From: Maribacter ulvicola
GTDB taxonomy: Bacteria > Bacteroidota > Bacteroidia > Flavobacteriales > Flavobacteriaceae
Direction: 5' to 3'
Length of the DNA: 64,000 nucleotides
NCBI RefSeq assembly: GCF_900155985.1
Contig: NZ_FTMA01000002.1
Span: 394,181-458,180 of the forward strand
The translations under genes were made by a program, and so were the position numbers. The notes under the pieces were generated by a model. It was not told the DNA's origin. It saw nothing but the letters and a program-made list of their open reading frames with translations, and made no database searches. Shown here piece by piece: positions 34,226-42,575 of this stretch. How positions within the stretch are numbered: the stretch's first letter is position 1; the number at the start of each line of letters is the position of its first letter.

Positions 34226-34857
34226 CAAGAGAACAGACAGATTATATTTTAGAAGCCATAAAAGAGCAGTCCTTTATCAAAGAGCTGATGAATGGCACGC
34301 TATCTACAGAAGTATTCCAATTTTATATTAATCAAGATGCCATGTATTTGGCGGAGTATAAAAAAGTACTGGCAGCCATTGGGGTAAAATGTGAGTACGC
34401 AGATGACACTCAATTTTTTTTAGATTCCGCCACGGGGATCATCAATGTGGAAAATGCGTTACATCAGATTTTTCTGAAAGATAATCAATTGGTACATGAG
34501 CCCTCTCCTACTTGCGAGTTGTACACCAGTTATTTAACGCGTATGGTAGCCAATCATTCATTAGAAGAAGCATTGGCTGCCGTACTGCCCTGCTTTACCA
34601 TATACAAGGAGATTGGGGATTACATACAGGCGAACCAAACGAACAAAGCAGATAATCCGTATCAAGATTGGATAGATACCTATGGTGGCGAAGCATTTGC
34701 TGCCTCGGTTAATAATGCCATAGCCATAACTAACAAATACGCTGCCAACGCACCTGTTAATGTTTTAAAGAGAATGGAATCCGCCTTTGAAAAAGCATCA
34801 AAATTGGAATGGATGTTTTGGGACAGCGCCTATAATAAAGAAGCATGGAAGATATAA
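34204..34857 (+). CDS. tenA: TenA-family aminopyrimidine aminohydrolase (thiaminase II)
   Basis: A 217-residue all-helical TenA protein. The likely nucleophile is Cys130 in AVLPCFTIYKEIG, and the SPTCELYTSYL segment is typical of the family. TenA deaminates aminopyrimidines from broken-down thiamine so that ThiD can phosphorylate them. It is placed between thiE and thiD and overlaps both, which fits a thiamine salvage pathway. Confidence 0.95.
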   Translation: MQDWYKLAREQTDYILEAIKEQSFIKELMNGTLSTEVFQFYINQDAMYLAEYKKVLAAIGVKCEYADDTQFFLDSATGIINVENALHQIFLKDNQLVHEPSPTCELYTSYLTRMVANHSLEEALAAVLPCFTIYKEIGDYIQANQTNKADNPYQDWIDTYGGEAFAASVNNAIAITNKYAANAPVNVLKRMESAFEKASKLEWMFWDSAYNKEAWKI

Positions 34858-35654
34858 AAACGTCATATAAAAGTGTATTATCCATTGCCGGAAGCGATTC
34901 TGGTGGTTGTGCGGGTATACAGGCAGATATTAAAAGTATAAGTGCCTGCGGAGCCTATGCCGCTACAGTAATAACTGCCACTACCGCACAGAATACAACG
35001 GGAGTTACGGACATACACGCCATACCCATTTCTCATATAGAAAAGCAGTTAGATGTCGTGCTAAGTGATATCAACTTCGGAGCCATTAAAATTGGAATGC
35101 TCCATTCTTGTGAAGTAATTAAAGTAGTGCAAGATAAACTAGCGGAATACAAACTAAAGAACATTGTTTTAGACCCTGTAATGGTCACCACATCTGGTCA
35201 TAAATTAATTACGGATGATGCTATTGAATGTCTAAAGAACTTTCTACCTAATGTACATTTAATTACGCCCAATATTCCAGAAGCAGAACTGTTGATCAAT
35301 GAAAAAATTAATAGAAGCAATATGGAAGAAACGGCACAGAAAATTGGAAGGATCTACAAAACTTCGGTACTTCTTAAAGGCGGACATATAGAGGACAATA
35401 ATGAAATGACGGATGTCTTTTACGTACATGACACAAGGAAAATAGAAACAATTACCAATCCAAGGATAAACACGAACAATACCCACGGTACAGGTTGTAG
35501 TCTTTCTTCAAGTATTGCCGCTTTTTTAAGTTTGGGCCAACCCATGGAAAAAGCTATTAAAAAAGGCTGTGCTTATGTCAATGAAGCCATAGCCGCTGGT
35601 CAGCTTAAAAGGCTAGGTCATGGCAATGGACCTATTAATCATTTTGGGCTGTAG
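34845..35654 (+). CDS. thiD: Hydroxymethylpyrimidine/phosphomethylpyrimidine kinase
   Basis: A 269-residue ribokinase-fold kinase for both phosphorylation steps of the pyrimidine half of thiamine. Motifs: AGSDSGGCAGIQADIKS at the start, DPVMVTTSGHKL, and the C-terminal NTHGTGCSLSSSIAAFL anion hole. Last gene of the thiM-thiE-tenA-thiD operon. No terminator hairpin was obvious in the 150 nt that follow. Confidence 0.97.
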   Translation: MEDIKTSYKSVLSIAGSDSGGCAGIQADIKSISACGAYAATVITATTAQNTTGVTDIHAIPISHIEKQLDVVLSDINFGAIKIGMLHSCEVIKVVQDKLAEYKLKNIVLDPVMVTTSGHKLITDDAIECLKNFLPNVHLITPNIPEAELLINEKINRSNMEETAQKIGRIYKTSVLLKGGHIEDNNEMTDVFYVHDTRKIETITNPRINTNNTHGTGCSLSSSIAAFLSLGQPMEKAIKKGCAYVNEAIAAGQLKRLGHGNGPINHFGL

Positions 35655-35805
35655 GGAAATTTCTTATCAATTTAATGACATTCATTTCAGTTTTTTCGAA
35701 TACTTAGTCTAGCACTAAATAAAATAATTCTATTTTCTTACGTATTATTAAATTTAGATTTAAATTAGGTCATTAAGTTAATTTTTCAAACAACACGAGA
35801 TATTT

Positions 35806-36876
35806 ATGAGTTTAACTTCAGATAATGCAGCAGAATCATTAACCGGGAAAACTTTAAAAAATGGATGGAAAGTAGTAAAGAAAATAGAGCAAAAAATAGG
35901 TGGCTCAGGTGGTTTTTTTAGTTTTTGTTATCTTGTGCGAAAAGGTAATGAAGAGGCGTTTCTTAAGGCACTTAATTTTCAAGCTTTTTTTCAATTATTT
36001 AAGGGAAAATCTATTGTCGAAATCTTAAACGAACAAACTAATGCTTATCAATTTGAAAAAAAATTGTTAGAAAGATGTAAAGATAATAAGCTTAGCAAAG
36101 TATCTAAAATAATTGACGAAGGAGAAGAGTTTTTAGATGGCTTCACAATACCAAATGTTCCATATTTAATTTTTGAAATGGCTGATGGTGATGTTAGAGG
36201 ACATATGAATTATAGTAAGGATGTCGATGTTGTTTGGAAACTAAAATCTCTACATAATGTTGCAGTTGGATTGAATCAACTACATAGTGTAAAAATTGGA
36301 CATCAAGATTTAAAGCCTTCAAATATTTTAGTATATGATAATGGTTTGACTTCAAAAATTGGTGATTTAGGTAGATCACTCTGTTCTGATATAAAAGCAC
36401 CACATGAAACTGGTAATTTTCCTGGAGATTTAAACTATGCGCCGCCCGAATTTCTTTACAGATATATCCACCCTGATTGGAACTTCAGAGTTCGCTCAAC
36501 AGACATGTATTTATTTGGTAGTCTTGTGGTTTTTTATTTTTCTGGAGCTAATATGACAGCTTTAATTGGAAAAAATTTGAATCCTTCGTTTAAGTGGACC
36601 AATTGGAATGGTAATTTTAAAGATGTAAATGATTATTTGGTAGATGCTTTTTACAAAGCTCTGAAGGAATTTAAAAATATTATTAAGGATAAGATTTTAG
36701 CTGATGAATTATTAAAAATCGTAGAATATTGTTGTTTTCCAATACCTGAAAAGAGAGGTCATCCAAAGACTATTCCCATTGATTCTAAAATGGCTAATTT
36801 CAATCAATTCCAATTTCATAGAACTGTTTCTAAATTTGATTTACTTCAAAGAAAAGCAATGCTTAAGTTAAAATAA
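35806..36876 (+). CDS. Eukaryotic-like serine/threonine protein kinase, cytoplasmic
   Basis: A 356-residue protein kinase without a membrane segment. The glycine loop is IGGSGGFFSF (31-40), the catalytic lysine Lys54 (EEAFLKAL), and the catalytic loop His166-Gln-Asp168 with Lys170 and Asn173 (HQDLKPSNIL). The metal-binding DFG is Asp187-Leu-Gly189, and APPEF occupies the APE position. All key residues are present, so activity is expected, with HQD and DLG in place of HRD and DFG. It ends where a TPR protein begins (1-nt overlap). The pair stands between housekeeping operons and next to interspersed repeats, so it may be an acquired cassette; role unknown. Confidence 0.88.
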   Translation: MSLTSDNAAESLTGKTLKNGWKVVKKIEQKIGGSGGFFSFCYLVRKGNEEAFLKALNFQAFFQLFKGKSIVEILNEQTNAYQFEKKLLERCKDNKLSKVSKIIDEGEEFLDGFTIPNVPYLIFEMADGDVRGHMNYSKDVDVVWKLKSLHNVAVGLNQLHSVKIGHQDLKPSNILVYDNGLTSKIGDLGRSLCSDIKAPHETGNFPGDLNYAPPEFLYRYIHPDWNFRVRSTDMYLFGSLVVFYFSGANMTALIGKNLNPSFKWTNWNGNFKDVNDYLVDAFYKALKEFKNIIKDKILADELLKIVEYCCFPIPEKRGHPKTIPIDSKMANFNQFQFHRTVSKFDLLQRKAMLKLK

Positions 36877-38423
36877 TGGCTGTAATATATGAATTAAAAG
36901 AAAGAAGATTAATACCTAATTGGCGAGATTTTAAAAGGACTCTTCAATTAGGTGAACTTGTTCAATCAAATATATCTTCTATACCCTTAAAACTTACTAT
37001 AGATAGGACAACTCAAGATTGGCAGTTTCAAAAAAACATGGGAACCGCAGCAGACTTAGTAAATTCTGCCTACATTTCTGGACACAATAATGAATTAGTT
37101 GAAGAAGCTATTAGTTATATAAAAGCTAATAGTCAAAAATCTTCATCTAGTTTAAATGACTTGGTAAAATTAATTGAAACGGTATCTTTTGATAAACAGG
37201 TAATCACCAATAATTCCTTGTTGGAAATTGATGTAGAAACAATTAGTGAATTTCAAACGTTCATTAATAACACTACATTTCATAAAGTAATTAATAAAAC
37301 AAAAAACAAAGCCAAAGCAGAACTCAAAAATCCGATAACATGGGTAGAGCTCGCTAGATTATATTCTATGCGGGGTCAAGAGAAAAAAGCTGAAAATGCA
37401 ATTTTGACTGCGTTGTATTTAGCTCCAAATAATAGATTTGTACTTAGGTCTGCCACACGTTTCTTTATTCATTTTAACGAATATGAAAAAGCCATATTTT
37501 TCTTAAGAAAATCAGAAAACATAAAAAAAGATCCTTGGCTTATATCTGCACATATTGCTACATCTTCTATTATGGGAAGATTTTCTCCATTTATCAAGGC
37601 AGGTAAATCACTTGCTAGTTCTGGAGATTTTTCAAATTTTGAACTAACTGAGTTAACAAGTTCCTTAGGAACCTTGGAGTTTAAAGATGGATCTTATAAA
37701 AAAGCTAAACAATTTTTTGAAAAATCACTATTAGCACCAAATGATAATAGTCTAGCTCAATTGGAATGGGTTTCAAATGACGACAAAAGATTTAAATTTA
37801 ATCCTCTTAACTTCGAAAACGTAATCAATCCTTTTGAGGCTAGGGCAATGGAGTTTTTGAGTAGAGGCAATTGGGAACTAGCATTTAATAACACTATTAA
37901 ATGGTTTTTGGATATGCCTTTTTCAAAACGTCCAATTATTTTGGGTTCTTACATTGCCAGCTCATTATTAAAAGACAAGCACGCGGCTCAAATTTTATGC
38001 CAGGTTGGACTACAAGCTAATCCCGAAGACCCCACTTTATTAAATAATATGGTTTATAGTATAGCGACATCTAACGATTTGACCATGCTTGATCGTTACG
38101 TTTCTAAAATGATGGAAGTTGATATTAATAGTCTTCCAATTGAACGTCAAATAACATATAATGCAACTTTTGGTTTGGCTGCTATTAAAAAGACTGAAAT
38201 AGATCTTGGAATTAGTCTGTATAATAGAGCGATTGATTTAGCTACGAAAAATAAAAAAGAATATCTCAAAAAAATTGCAATAATAAATTTTACTAATGCA
38301 CTGATTGATATTAAACATCCAGATCGATTCAAGTATTTTGATATTGTTAAAAATATTAAGGTCAAAGAAGATGAAAAAGAATTATCTCAGTTTAAAAAAG
38401 ATTTAGAAAAACGGATTAACTAA
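36876..38423 (+). CDS. TPR-repeat protein partner of the kinase
   Basis: A 515-residue soluble, helix-rich protein. TPR-like units are visible from about residue 150 on (TWVELARLYSMRGQEKKAENAILTALYLAPNN, then RSATRFFIHFNEYEKAIFFL, and SLGTLEFKDGSYKKAKQFFEKSL). The first 110 residues are different in character and may be a separate domain. Its start overlaps the kinase stop by one base (TAATGG), so the two are translationally coupled. It could be the kinase substrate or scaffold. I do not recognise a named family. Confidence 0.8.
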   Translation: MAVIYELKERRLIPNWRDFKRTLQLGELVQSNISSIPLKLTIDRTTQDWQFQKNMGTAADLVNSAYISGHNNELVEEAISYIKANSQKSSSSLNDLVKLIETVSFDKQVITNNSLLEIDVETISEFQTFINNTTFHKVINKTKNKAKAELKNPITWVELARLYSMRGQEKKAENAILTALYLAPNNRFVLRSATRFFIHFNEYEKAIFFLRKSENIKKDPWLISAHIATSSIMGRFSPFIKAGKSLASSGDFSNFELTELTSSLGTLEFKDGSYKKAKQFFEKSLLAPNDNSLAQLEWVSNDDKRFKFNPLNFENVINPFEARAMEFLSRGNWELAFNNTIKWFLDMPFSKRPIILGSYIASSLLKDKHAAQILCQVGLQANPEDPTLLNNMVYSIATSNDLTMLDRYVSKMMEVDINSLPIERQITYNATFGLAAIKKTEIDLGISLYNRAIDLATKNKKEYLKKIAIINFTNALIDIKHPDRFKYFDIVKNIKVKEDEKELSQFKKDLEKRIN

Positions 38424-38525
38424 ATTTTTATTTATTAGATTAAACTGAAAAAGCTCACAGATCTTAGTATAAGTAAACTTATCCCAAATATACAGATAGC
38501 TTCACTCCGCTCGCTATGACGAATT

Positions 38526-38574
38526 AAAAAACGTCTTTGCGAGGAACTTTTTCGCGACGTGGCAATCTGTTTAA
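38526..38574. repeat. TTGCGAGG-type interspersed repeat, copy 1
   Basis: Matches the pattern ACGT-x-TTGCGAGGA-x-TTTTTCGCGACGTGGCAATCTGTT, with related copies at 52616, 53174 and 53437. Its two halves are partly complementary around the ACGT ends. Confidence 0.7.
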
Positions 38575-38605
38575 TTTGCGTAAATGGCTATGTTTAAAGT
38601 AATAC

Positions 38606-38729
38606 TGTCACTTCGAGTGATTTTTTGGTTGAAGCATCGTAGAAACCAAAAAGTGGTATCGAGAACTTTGGTACACAAAACCGTTCTCTATACTAATTTC
38701 TTCTGCCTCGAAATTCACTCGAACTGACA
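38606..38729. repeat. Nested-palindrome element, copy 1
   Basis: One of seven related copies of about 120 nt. The ends are near-complementary (TGTCACTTCGAGTG and CACTCGAACTGACA), and an inner stem pairs GTATCGAGAAC with GTTCTCGATAC in the best copies. In this copy the inner arm has drifted (GTTCTCTATAC). Confidence 0.88.
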
Positions 38730-38901
38730 AAATGGTGAATCGGATAGTTACGGTCACTGAGCATAGCCGAAGCGAGCATGTTCCAAACAAACAGATAATC
38801 ACCCTCCCCTCGCTATAACGAATATCAATCATTGATGTGTCTGCAACAATATTGCGAATGCCAATCTAGTTTTATACTTTTGATCGACTTTAAAATTAGC
38901 T

Positions 38902-39882
38902 ATGGAATACGCAGAAAATATACTTGGTACCATCGGTAATACGCCTCTTGTTAAAATAAATACACTTACAGCAGGGTTACCTTGCTTGGTGTTAGCTAAA
39001 TACGAGACTTTTAACCCTGGGAACTCGGTAAAAGACCGTATGGCCTTGAAGATGATCGAAGATGCAGAGGAAGACGGAAGGCTACAGCCTGGTGGAACTA
39101 TAATTGAAGGAACATCGGGTAATACAGGTATGGGATTGGCTTTAGCCGCCATAGTAAAGGGGTACAAATGTATTTTTGTTCTGGCGGATAAACAGTCTAA
39201 AGAAAAGTGCGATATTTTAAGAGCGGTGGGTGCAGAAGTTGTCGTTTGCCCCACAGCGGTAGAGCCGGAAGACCCAAGGTCTTATTACTCCGTTTCTAAG
39301 CGATTGGCAAAGGAAATTCCTAATAGTTGGTACGTAAATCAGTATGACAACCCTAGCAACGCTCAAGCGCATTACGAAAGCACGGGACCAGAAATTTGGA
39401 AACAGACCGATGGTAAGATTACGCACTTTGTAGTGGGTGTTGGTACCGGAGGTACCATATCTGGTGTTGGAAAGTATTTAAAGGAACAGAACCCTAATGT
39501 AAAAATTTGGGGTGTAGATACCTATGGTAGTGTATTTAAAAAATACCATGAAACGGGCGTTTTTGATGAAAAGGAAATCTACCCATATGTAACCGAAGGA
39601 ATTGGTGAAGACATTCTGCCAAAAAATGTAGACTTTAATATCATTGACGGTTTCACGAAAGTCACCGATAAAGACGGAGCAGTGTATACCCAACGTTTAG
39701 CAAAAGAAGAAGGTATGTTCTTGGGCAACTCCGCCGGATCTGCCATAAAAGGCGTATTGCAATTAAAAGAACACTTTACCAAAGACGACGTGGTAGTCGT
39801 ATTATTCCATGACCACGGTAGCCGTTATATTGGTAAAATGTTCAATGATGATTGGATGCGTGAAAAAGGCTATATAGAATAG
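38902..39882 (+). CDS. PLP-dependent cysteine synthase/cystathionine beta-synthase family enzyme
   Basis: A 326-residue fold-type II PLP enzyme. The PLP lysine is in NPGNSVKDRMALKM, the phosphate and substrate loop in EGTSGNTGMGLA, and the glycine-rich cup in GVGTGGTISGVGKYL. It lacks C-terminal CBS domains. It makes cysteine from O-acetylserine or cystathionine from serine and homocysteine. It is convergent with a large Cys/Met-metabolism PLP enzyme 16 nt away, so a transsulfuration role is reasonable. Confidence 0.92.
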   Translation: MEYAENILGTIGNTPLVKINTLTAGLPCLVLAKYETFNPGNSVKDRMALKMIEDAEEDGRLQPGGTIIEGTSGNTGMGLALAAIVKGYKCIFVLADKQSKEKCDILRAVGAEVVVCPTAVEPEDPRSYYSVSKRLAKEIPNSWYVNQYDNPSNAQAHYESTGPEIWKQTDGKITHFVVGVGTGGTISGVGKYLKEQNPNVKIWGVDTYGSVFKKYHETGVFDEKEIYPYVTEGIGEDILPKNVDFNIIDGFTKVTDKDGAVYTQRLAKEEGMFLGNSAGSAIKGVLQLKEHFTKDDVVVVLFHDHGSRYIGKMFNDDWMREKGYIE

Positions 39883-39898
39883 CCTTTTTCAGTAGCAC

Positions 39899-41755
39899 TT
39901 ACATACTATCTACAAACTGTTTAAATACTCTTTTATGCTGCTCCAAATCTAGATCAGGAGAAAGGGAGACACGGGCAATATAGTCCTTGTCATCCTCTTT
40001 AGTGGTGCCTTGTGTAGAAGTAGCCGGTATGGTCCAGTAACAACCTTGTAACTGTCCGTAGCTTACACAGTACTTACTCTCATTAGGTATTTCAGTAATC
40101 ATTAAATTGATCAATTTATGATTCATTTCCCGTTTGTAGGCTTCTCGTTCTTCTGCCGTATTTCCTTTTGTGGGTAGGTCCAAAGAAAAGACCGATGGCG
40201 TAAATCCTTCGTCTGCCAATTCATCCGATACAAAATTGATTTTTGCTTCCGGTAATATTTCTGATATGAACTGTACAAATTCGTAGGTGTTCACATACGC
40301 TTTATGAATTCTATCCTTCATTGACGGCATTTGCTTCGCCAAAATTTCATACTGTAAATCCGTTGCTTCATTATCGCAAAGATGTAGGTGAAGTTCTATT
40401 TTTTCAATTAAAGCTTCCGCCTTTTTATTCGCTATACAATAACCAGCCGTACATTTTCCGCCACTTGGAAATTTTGACCCGCTCGCAAATGAAATTGTTC
40501 TTACGGAGGATAGAATATCTTCATCCCCTAAAAAGTGAACATTTGGGCAAAACGTTTGATCCAGAATAAATACGGGATCTATAGCTTCGCTCCCACTAGC
40601 CGTTTCTCGTTTTGCACTTAAAACATCTCTTAATTTATCTAGTTCAGGAACTTCAACTCTGGGGTTTGTCGGTATTTCAGCAATAATAAATGGTATGGCA
40701 TCTTCTTTTGCTAATTTATCAAGAACAATGTCAATACTTTGTACCATATCATTATCACCATCCACAGGTAAATCAACTATCTCAATAGCATCGCTACAAG
40801 CAGCCACACGCCTTGCTTGATCGTTGGTACCACCATAACAATTTGGTGGAACCACAATTTTAATTGCCTTACCCTTGTGGTTTTCTAAAGCATGGTCAAC
40901 CAAGCCCATCATAATGGCATATTGAATGGATAATCCGCTTGAAGCTACCAGCGGAGTTGTATTTGTACCACTAACTTCTCTAATTACATCTAATACGGCA
41001 GCCTTGTTCTCCGCTGCATTTGATTTTTTAATGTCCGAAAAAGGTTGTTTTACCAAGGACTGTAAAGCTGTAAGACAGTTTGCGGGAGTCATGGCAACGG
41101 TTTCCCTTCTTCTTACATGCTGAATATCTGAAATGTATGTGGTATTCTGTTCACCATTCACCAAAAGTATACTACCCAAATTACCGTGAAGGTTGATATA
41201 GAAATCGATATTCGGATTTAAATCTACCGCAGCAATTTCCTTTTGTTCCGATACTAAAATAACACTACCATCAAAATCTTTAACATCGCTTGCTTTTTCT
41301 ACCTGTTGTAAGGTAAAAGTATAGCCGTAGACGGTACGTAATACTTCTGCATCCAAAGAACTAGGCAATTCTCCGGTAAATGCAATAAGTGTATTCTTAT
41401 TGGATAATAAATTTGTTCTTAAGATGGATAAAATAGGCGTCGTCTTTGACTGAAAACTAATGACCTTCTCTGAGTCTAGATTGTTCATATTTCCAATTGC
41501 CCATTCTAAAACACAAGACAACGGATGACCAAGTCTGATGTAATCATAAGCCGTAGGTAAATTGTGAAGCGCAACGGCATGAGCATTATGCTCTTTTGCT
41601 AAAGCTTCAAATTGGTCTAAAAATTGAACTTTTGCCAGTTCTTCATTATAAATATCTAACCGATGGGTCGTTAGGTTCAACCAGTCAGCTGGCATATTGT
41701 TTAATACATTCTCTATATATTCTAGCATTTTATTTCGCTCCATTCTTATCATCAT
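39899..41755 (-). CDS. Large Cys/Met-metabolism-type PLP enzyme with N-terminal extension
   Basis: A 618-residue protein. The C-terminal part (about residues 210-618) is a fold-type I PLP enzyme of the cystathionine gamma-synthase type, with the PLP lysine in SFASGSKFPSGGKCTAGY and the cofactor Asp in FILDQTFCPN. The first ~200 residues have no clear homology to the usual 380-400-residue enzymes. It probably acts in sulfur amino-acid metabolism beside the cysteine-synthase-like gene. The start is uncertain: ATG 41755, 41743 or 41725 are all possible. Confidence 0.82.
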   Translation of the reverse strand: MMIRMERNKMLEYIENVLNNMPADWLNLTTHRLDIYNEELAKVQFLDQFEALAKEHNAHAVALHNLPTAYDYIRLGHPLSCVLEWAIGNMNNLDSEKVISFQSKTTPILSILRTNLLSNKNTLIAFTGELPSSLDAEVLRTVYGYTFTLQQVEKASDVKDFDGSVILVSEQKEIAAVDLNPNIDFYINLHGNLGSILLVNGEQNTTYISDIQHVRRRETVAMTPANCLTALQSLVKQPFSDIKKSNAAENKAAVLDVIREVSGTNTTPLVASSGLSIQYAIMMGLVDHALENHKGKAIKIVVPPNCYGGTNDQARRVAACSDAIEIVDLPVDGDNDMVQSIDIVLDKLAKEDAIPFIIAEIPTNPRVEVPELDKLRDVLSAKRETASGSEAIDPVFILDQTFCPNVHFLGDEDILSSVRTISFASGSKFPSGGKCTAGYCIANKKAEALIEKIELHLHLCDNEATDLQYEILAKQMPSMKDRIHKAYVNTYEFVQFISEILPEAKINFVSDELADEGFTPSVFSLDLPTKGNTAEEREAYKREMNHKLINLMITEIPNESKYCVSYGQLQGCYWTIPATSTQGTTKEDDKDYIARVSLSPDLDLEQHKRVFKQFVDSM

Positions 41756-41798
41756 TTTATCTATTCAAAATTACGTAATAATTGGTGTTTTTATAGAA

Positions 41799-41938
41799 TT
41801 CAGCTAGCAGTTTCAGCTGGCAGTCTCAGTTTTCAGTATTCAGTTTCAGTCTCAGCTGGCAGTCTCAGTTTTCAGTATTCAGTTTCAGTATTCAGTTGGC
41901 AGTATCAGTAATCAGTTTTCAGTATCAGTTGGCAGTTA
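41799..41938. repeat. CAGT-word low-complexity stretch 2
   Basis: About 140 nt built almost entirely of 6-7 nt words that end in CAGT (TTCAGT, ATTCAGT, TGGCAGT, CTCAGT, TTTCAGT) in no fixed order. The longest such stretch in the window, lying just upstream of the large PLP enzyme gene. Confidence 0.9.
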
Positions 41939-42015
41939 CGCTGTTCTGAATTCAACAGAAGAACATTATGTGTTCCAATCCCTTTGCGCTTAGGATCACC
42001 ATAGGTTTACAAGAT

Positions 42016-42136
42016 TGTCATTTCGAGTGGCTTTTTGTTGTAGCATAGCGGAAACCAAAAGTTGTATCGAGAACTTTGGTACACGGAACGGTTCTCGATA
42101 CTAATTTCTCGTGCCTCGAAATTCACTCGAACTGAC
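42016..42136. repeat. Nested-palindrome element, copy 2
   Basis: Begins TGTCATTTCGAGTGG, contains the inner arms GTATCGAGAAC and GTTCTCGATAC (perfect 11-bp stem), and ends CACTCGAACTGAC. Confidence 0.93.
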
Positions 42137-42160
42137 TAGGCGTTTCTTTTAGTTAAATAT

Positions 42161-42215
42161 AATCAGTTTTCAGTACCAGTTGGCAGTCTCAGTTTTCAGT
42201 TTCAGTTAGTAGTTA
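42161..42215. repeat. CAGT-word low-complexity stretch 3
   Basis: Words such as AATCAGT, TTTCAGT, ACCAGT, TGGCAGT and CTCAGT between palindrome copies 2 and 3. Confidence 0.8.
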
Positions 42216-42297
42216 CACTGTTCTGAGCTTAGCAGAAGAACCTCATGTGGTCCTAAGCTTTCGAACTTCGCTCAGGATGATATTTCGTAACCAAGAA

Positions 42298-42418
42298 TGT
42301 CACTTCGAGTGGCTTTTTATTGTAGCATAGCAGAAACCAAACAGTTGTATCGAGAACTTTGGTACACGTTAGGGTTCTCGATACTAATTGCTCGTGCCTC
42401 GAAATTCACTCGAACGGA
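42298..42418. repeat. Nested-palindrome element, copy 3
   Basis: Same architecture as copy 2, with the inner stem GTATCGAGAAC / GTTCTCGATAC intact and the 3-prime end drifted to CACTCGAACGGA. The short ORFs on both strands here are by-products of the palindrome. Confidence 0.92.
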
Positions 42419-42575
42419 TAGAACGTTAAATAAGAAATCCAAGGTCAATTTGAACAAAACGCAAACTCTCAGCGCTTGTATTCTATTGTTGAAAAAACGA
42501 ACTTCGTTATAGTTGGCTAACAATAATCAAAACTTCAATTAGTTTTCCATTGCCATTAATTTAATATAAACGAGA

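Noticed and set aside
41799..41938. CRISPR array
   Set aside because: CAGT words are 6-7 nt long, without constant repeats of 23-45 nt or unique spacers, and no cas genes are near.
42297..42523. Short ORFs on both strands
   Set aside because: They lie inside a nested-palindrome element, and similar peptides appear on both strands of other copies, which is what a palindrome produces.
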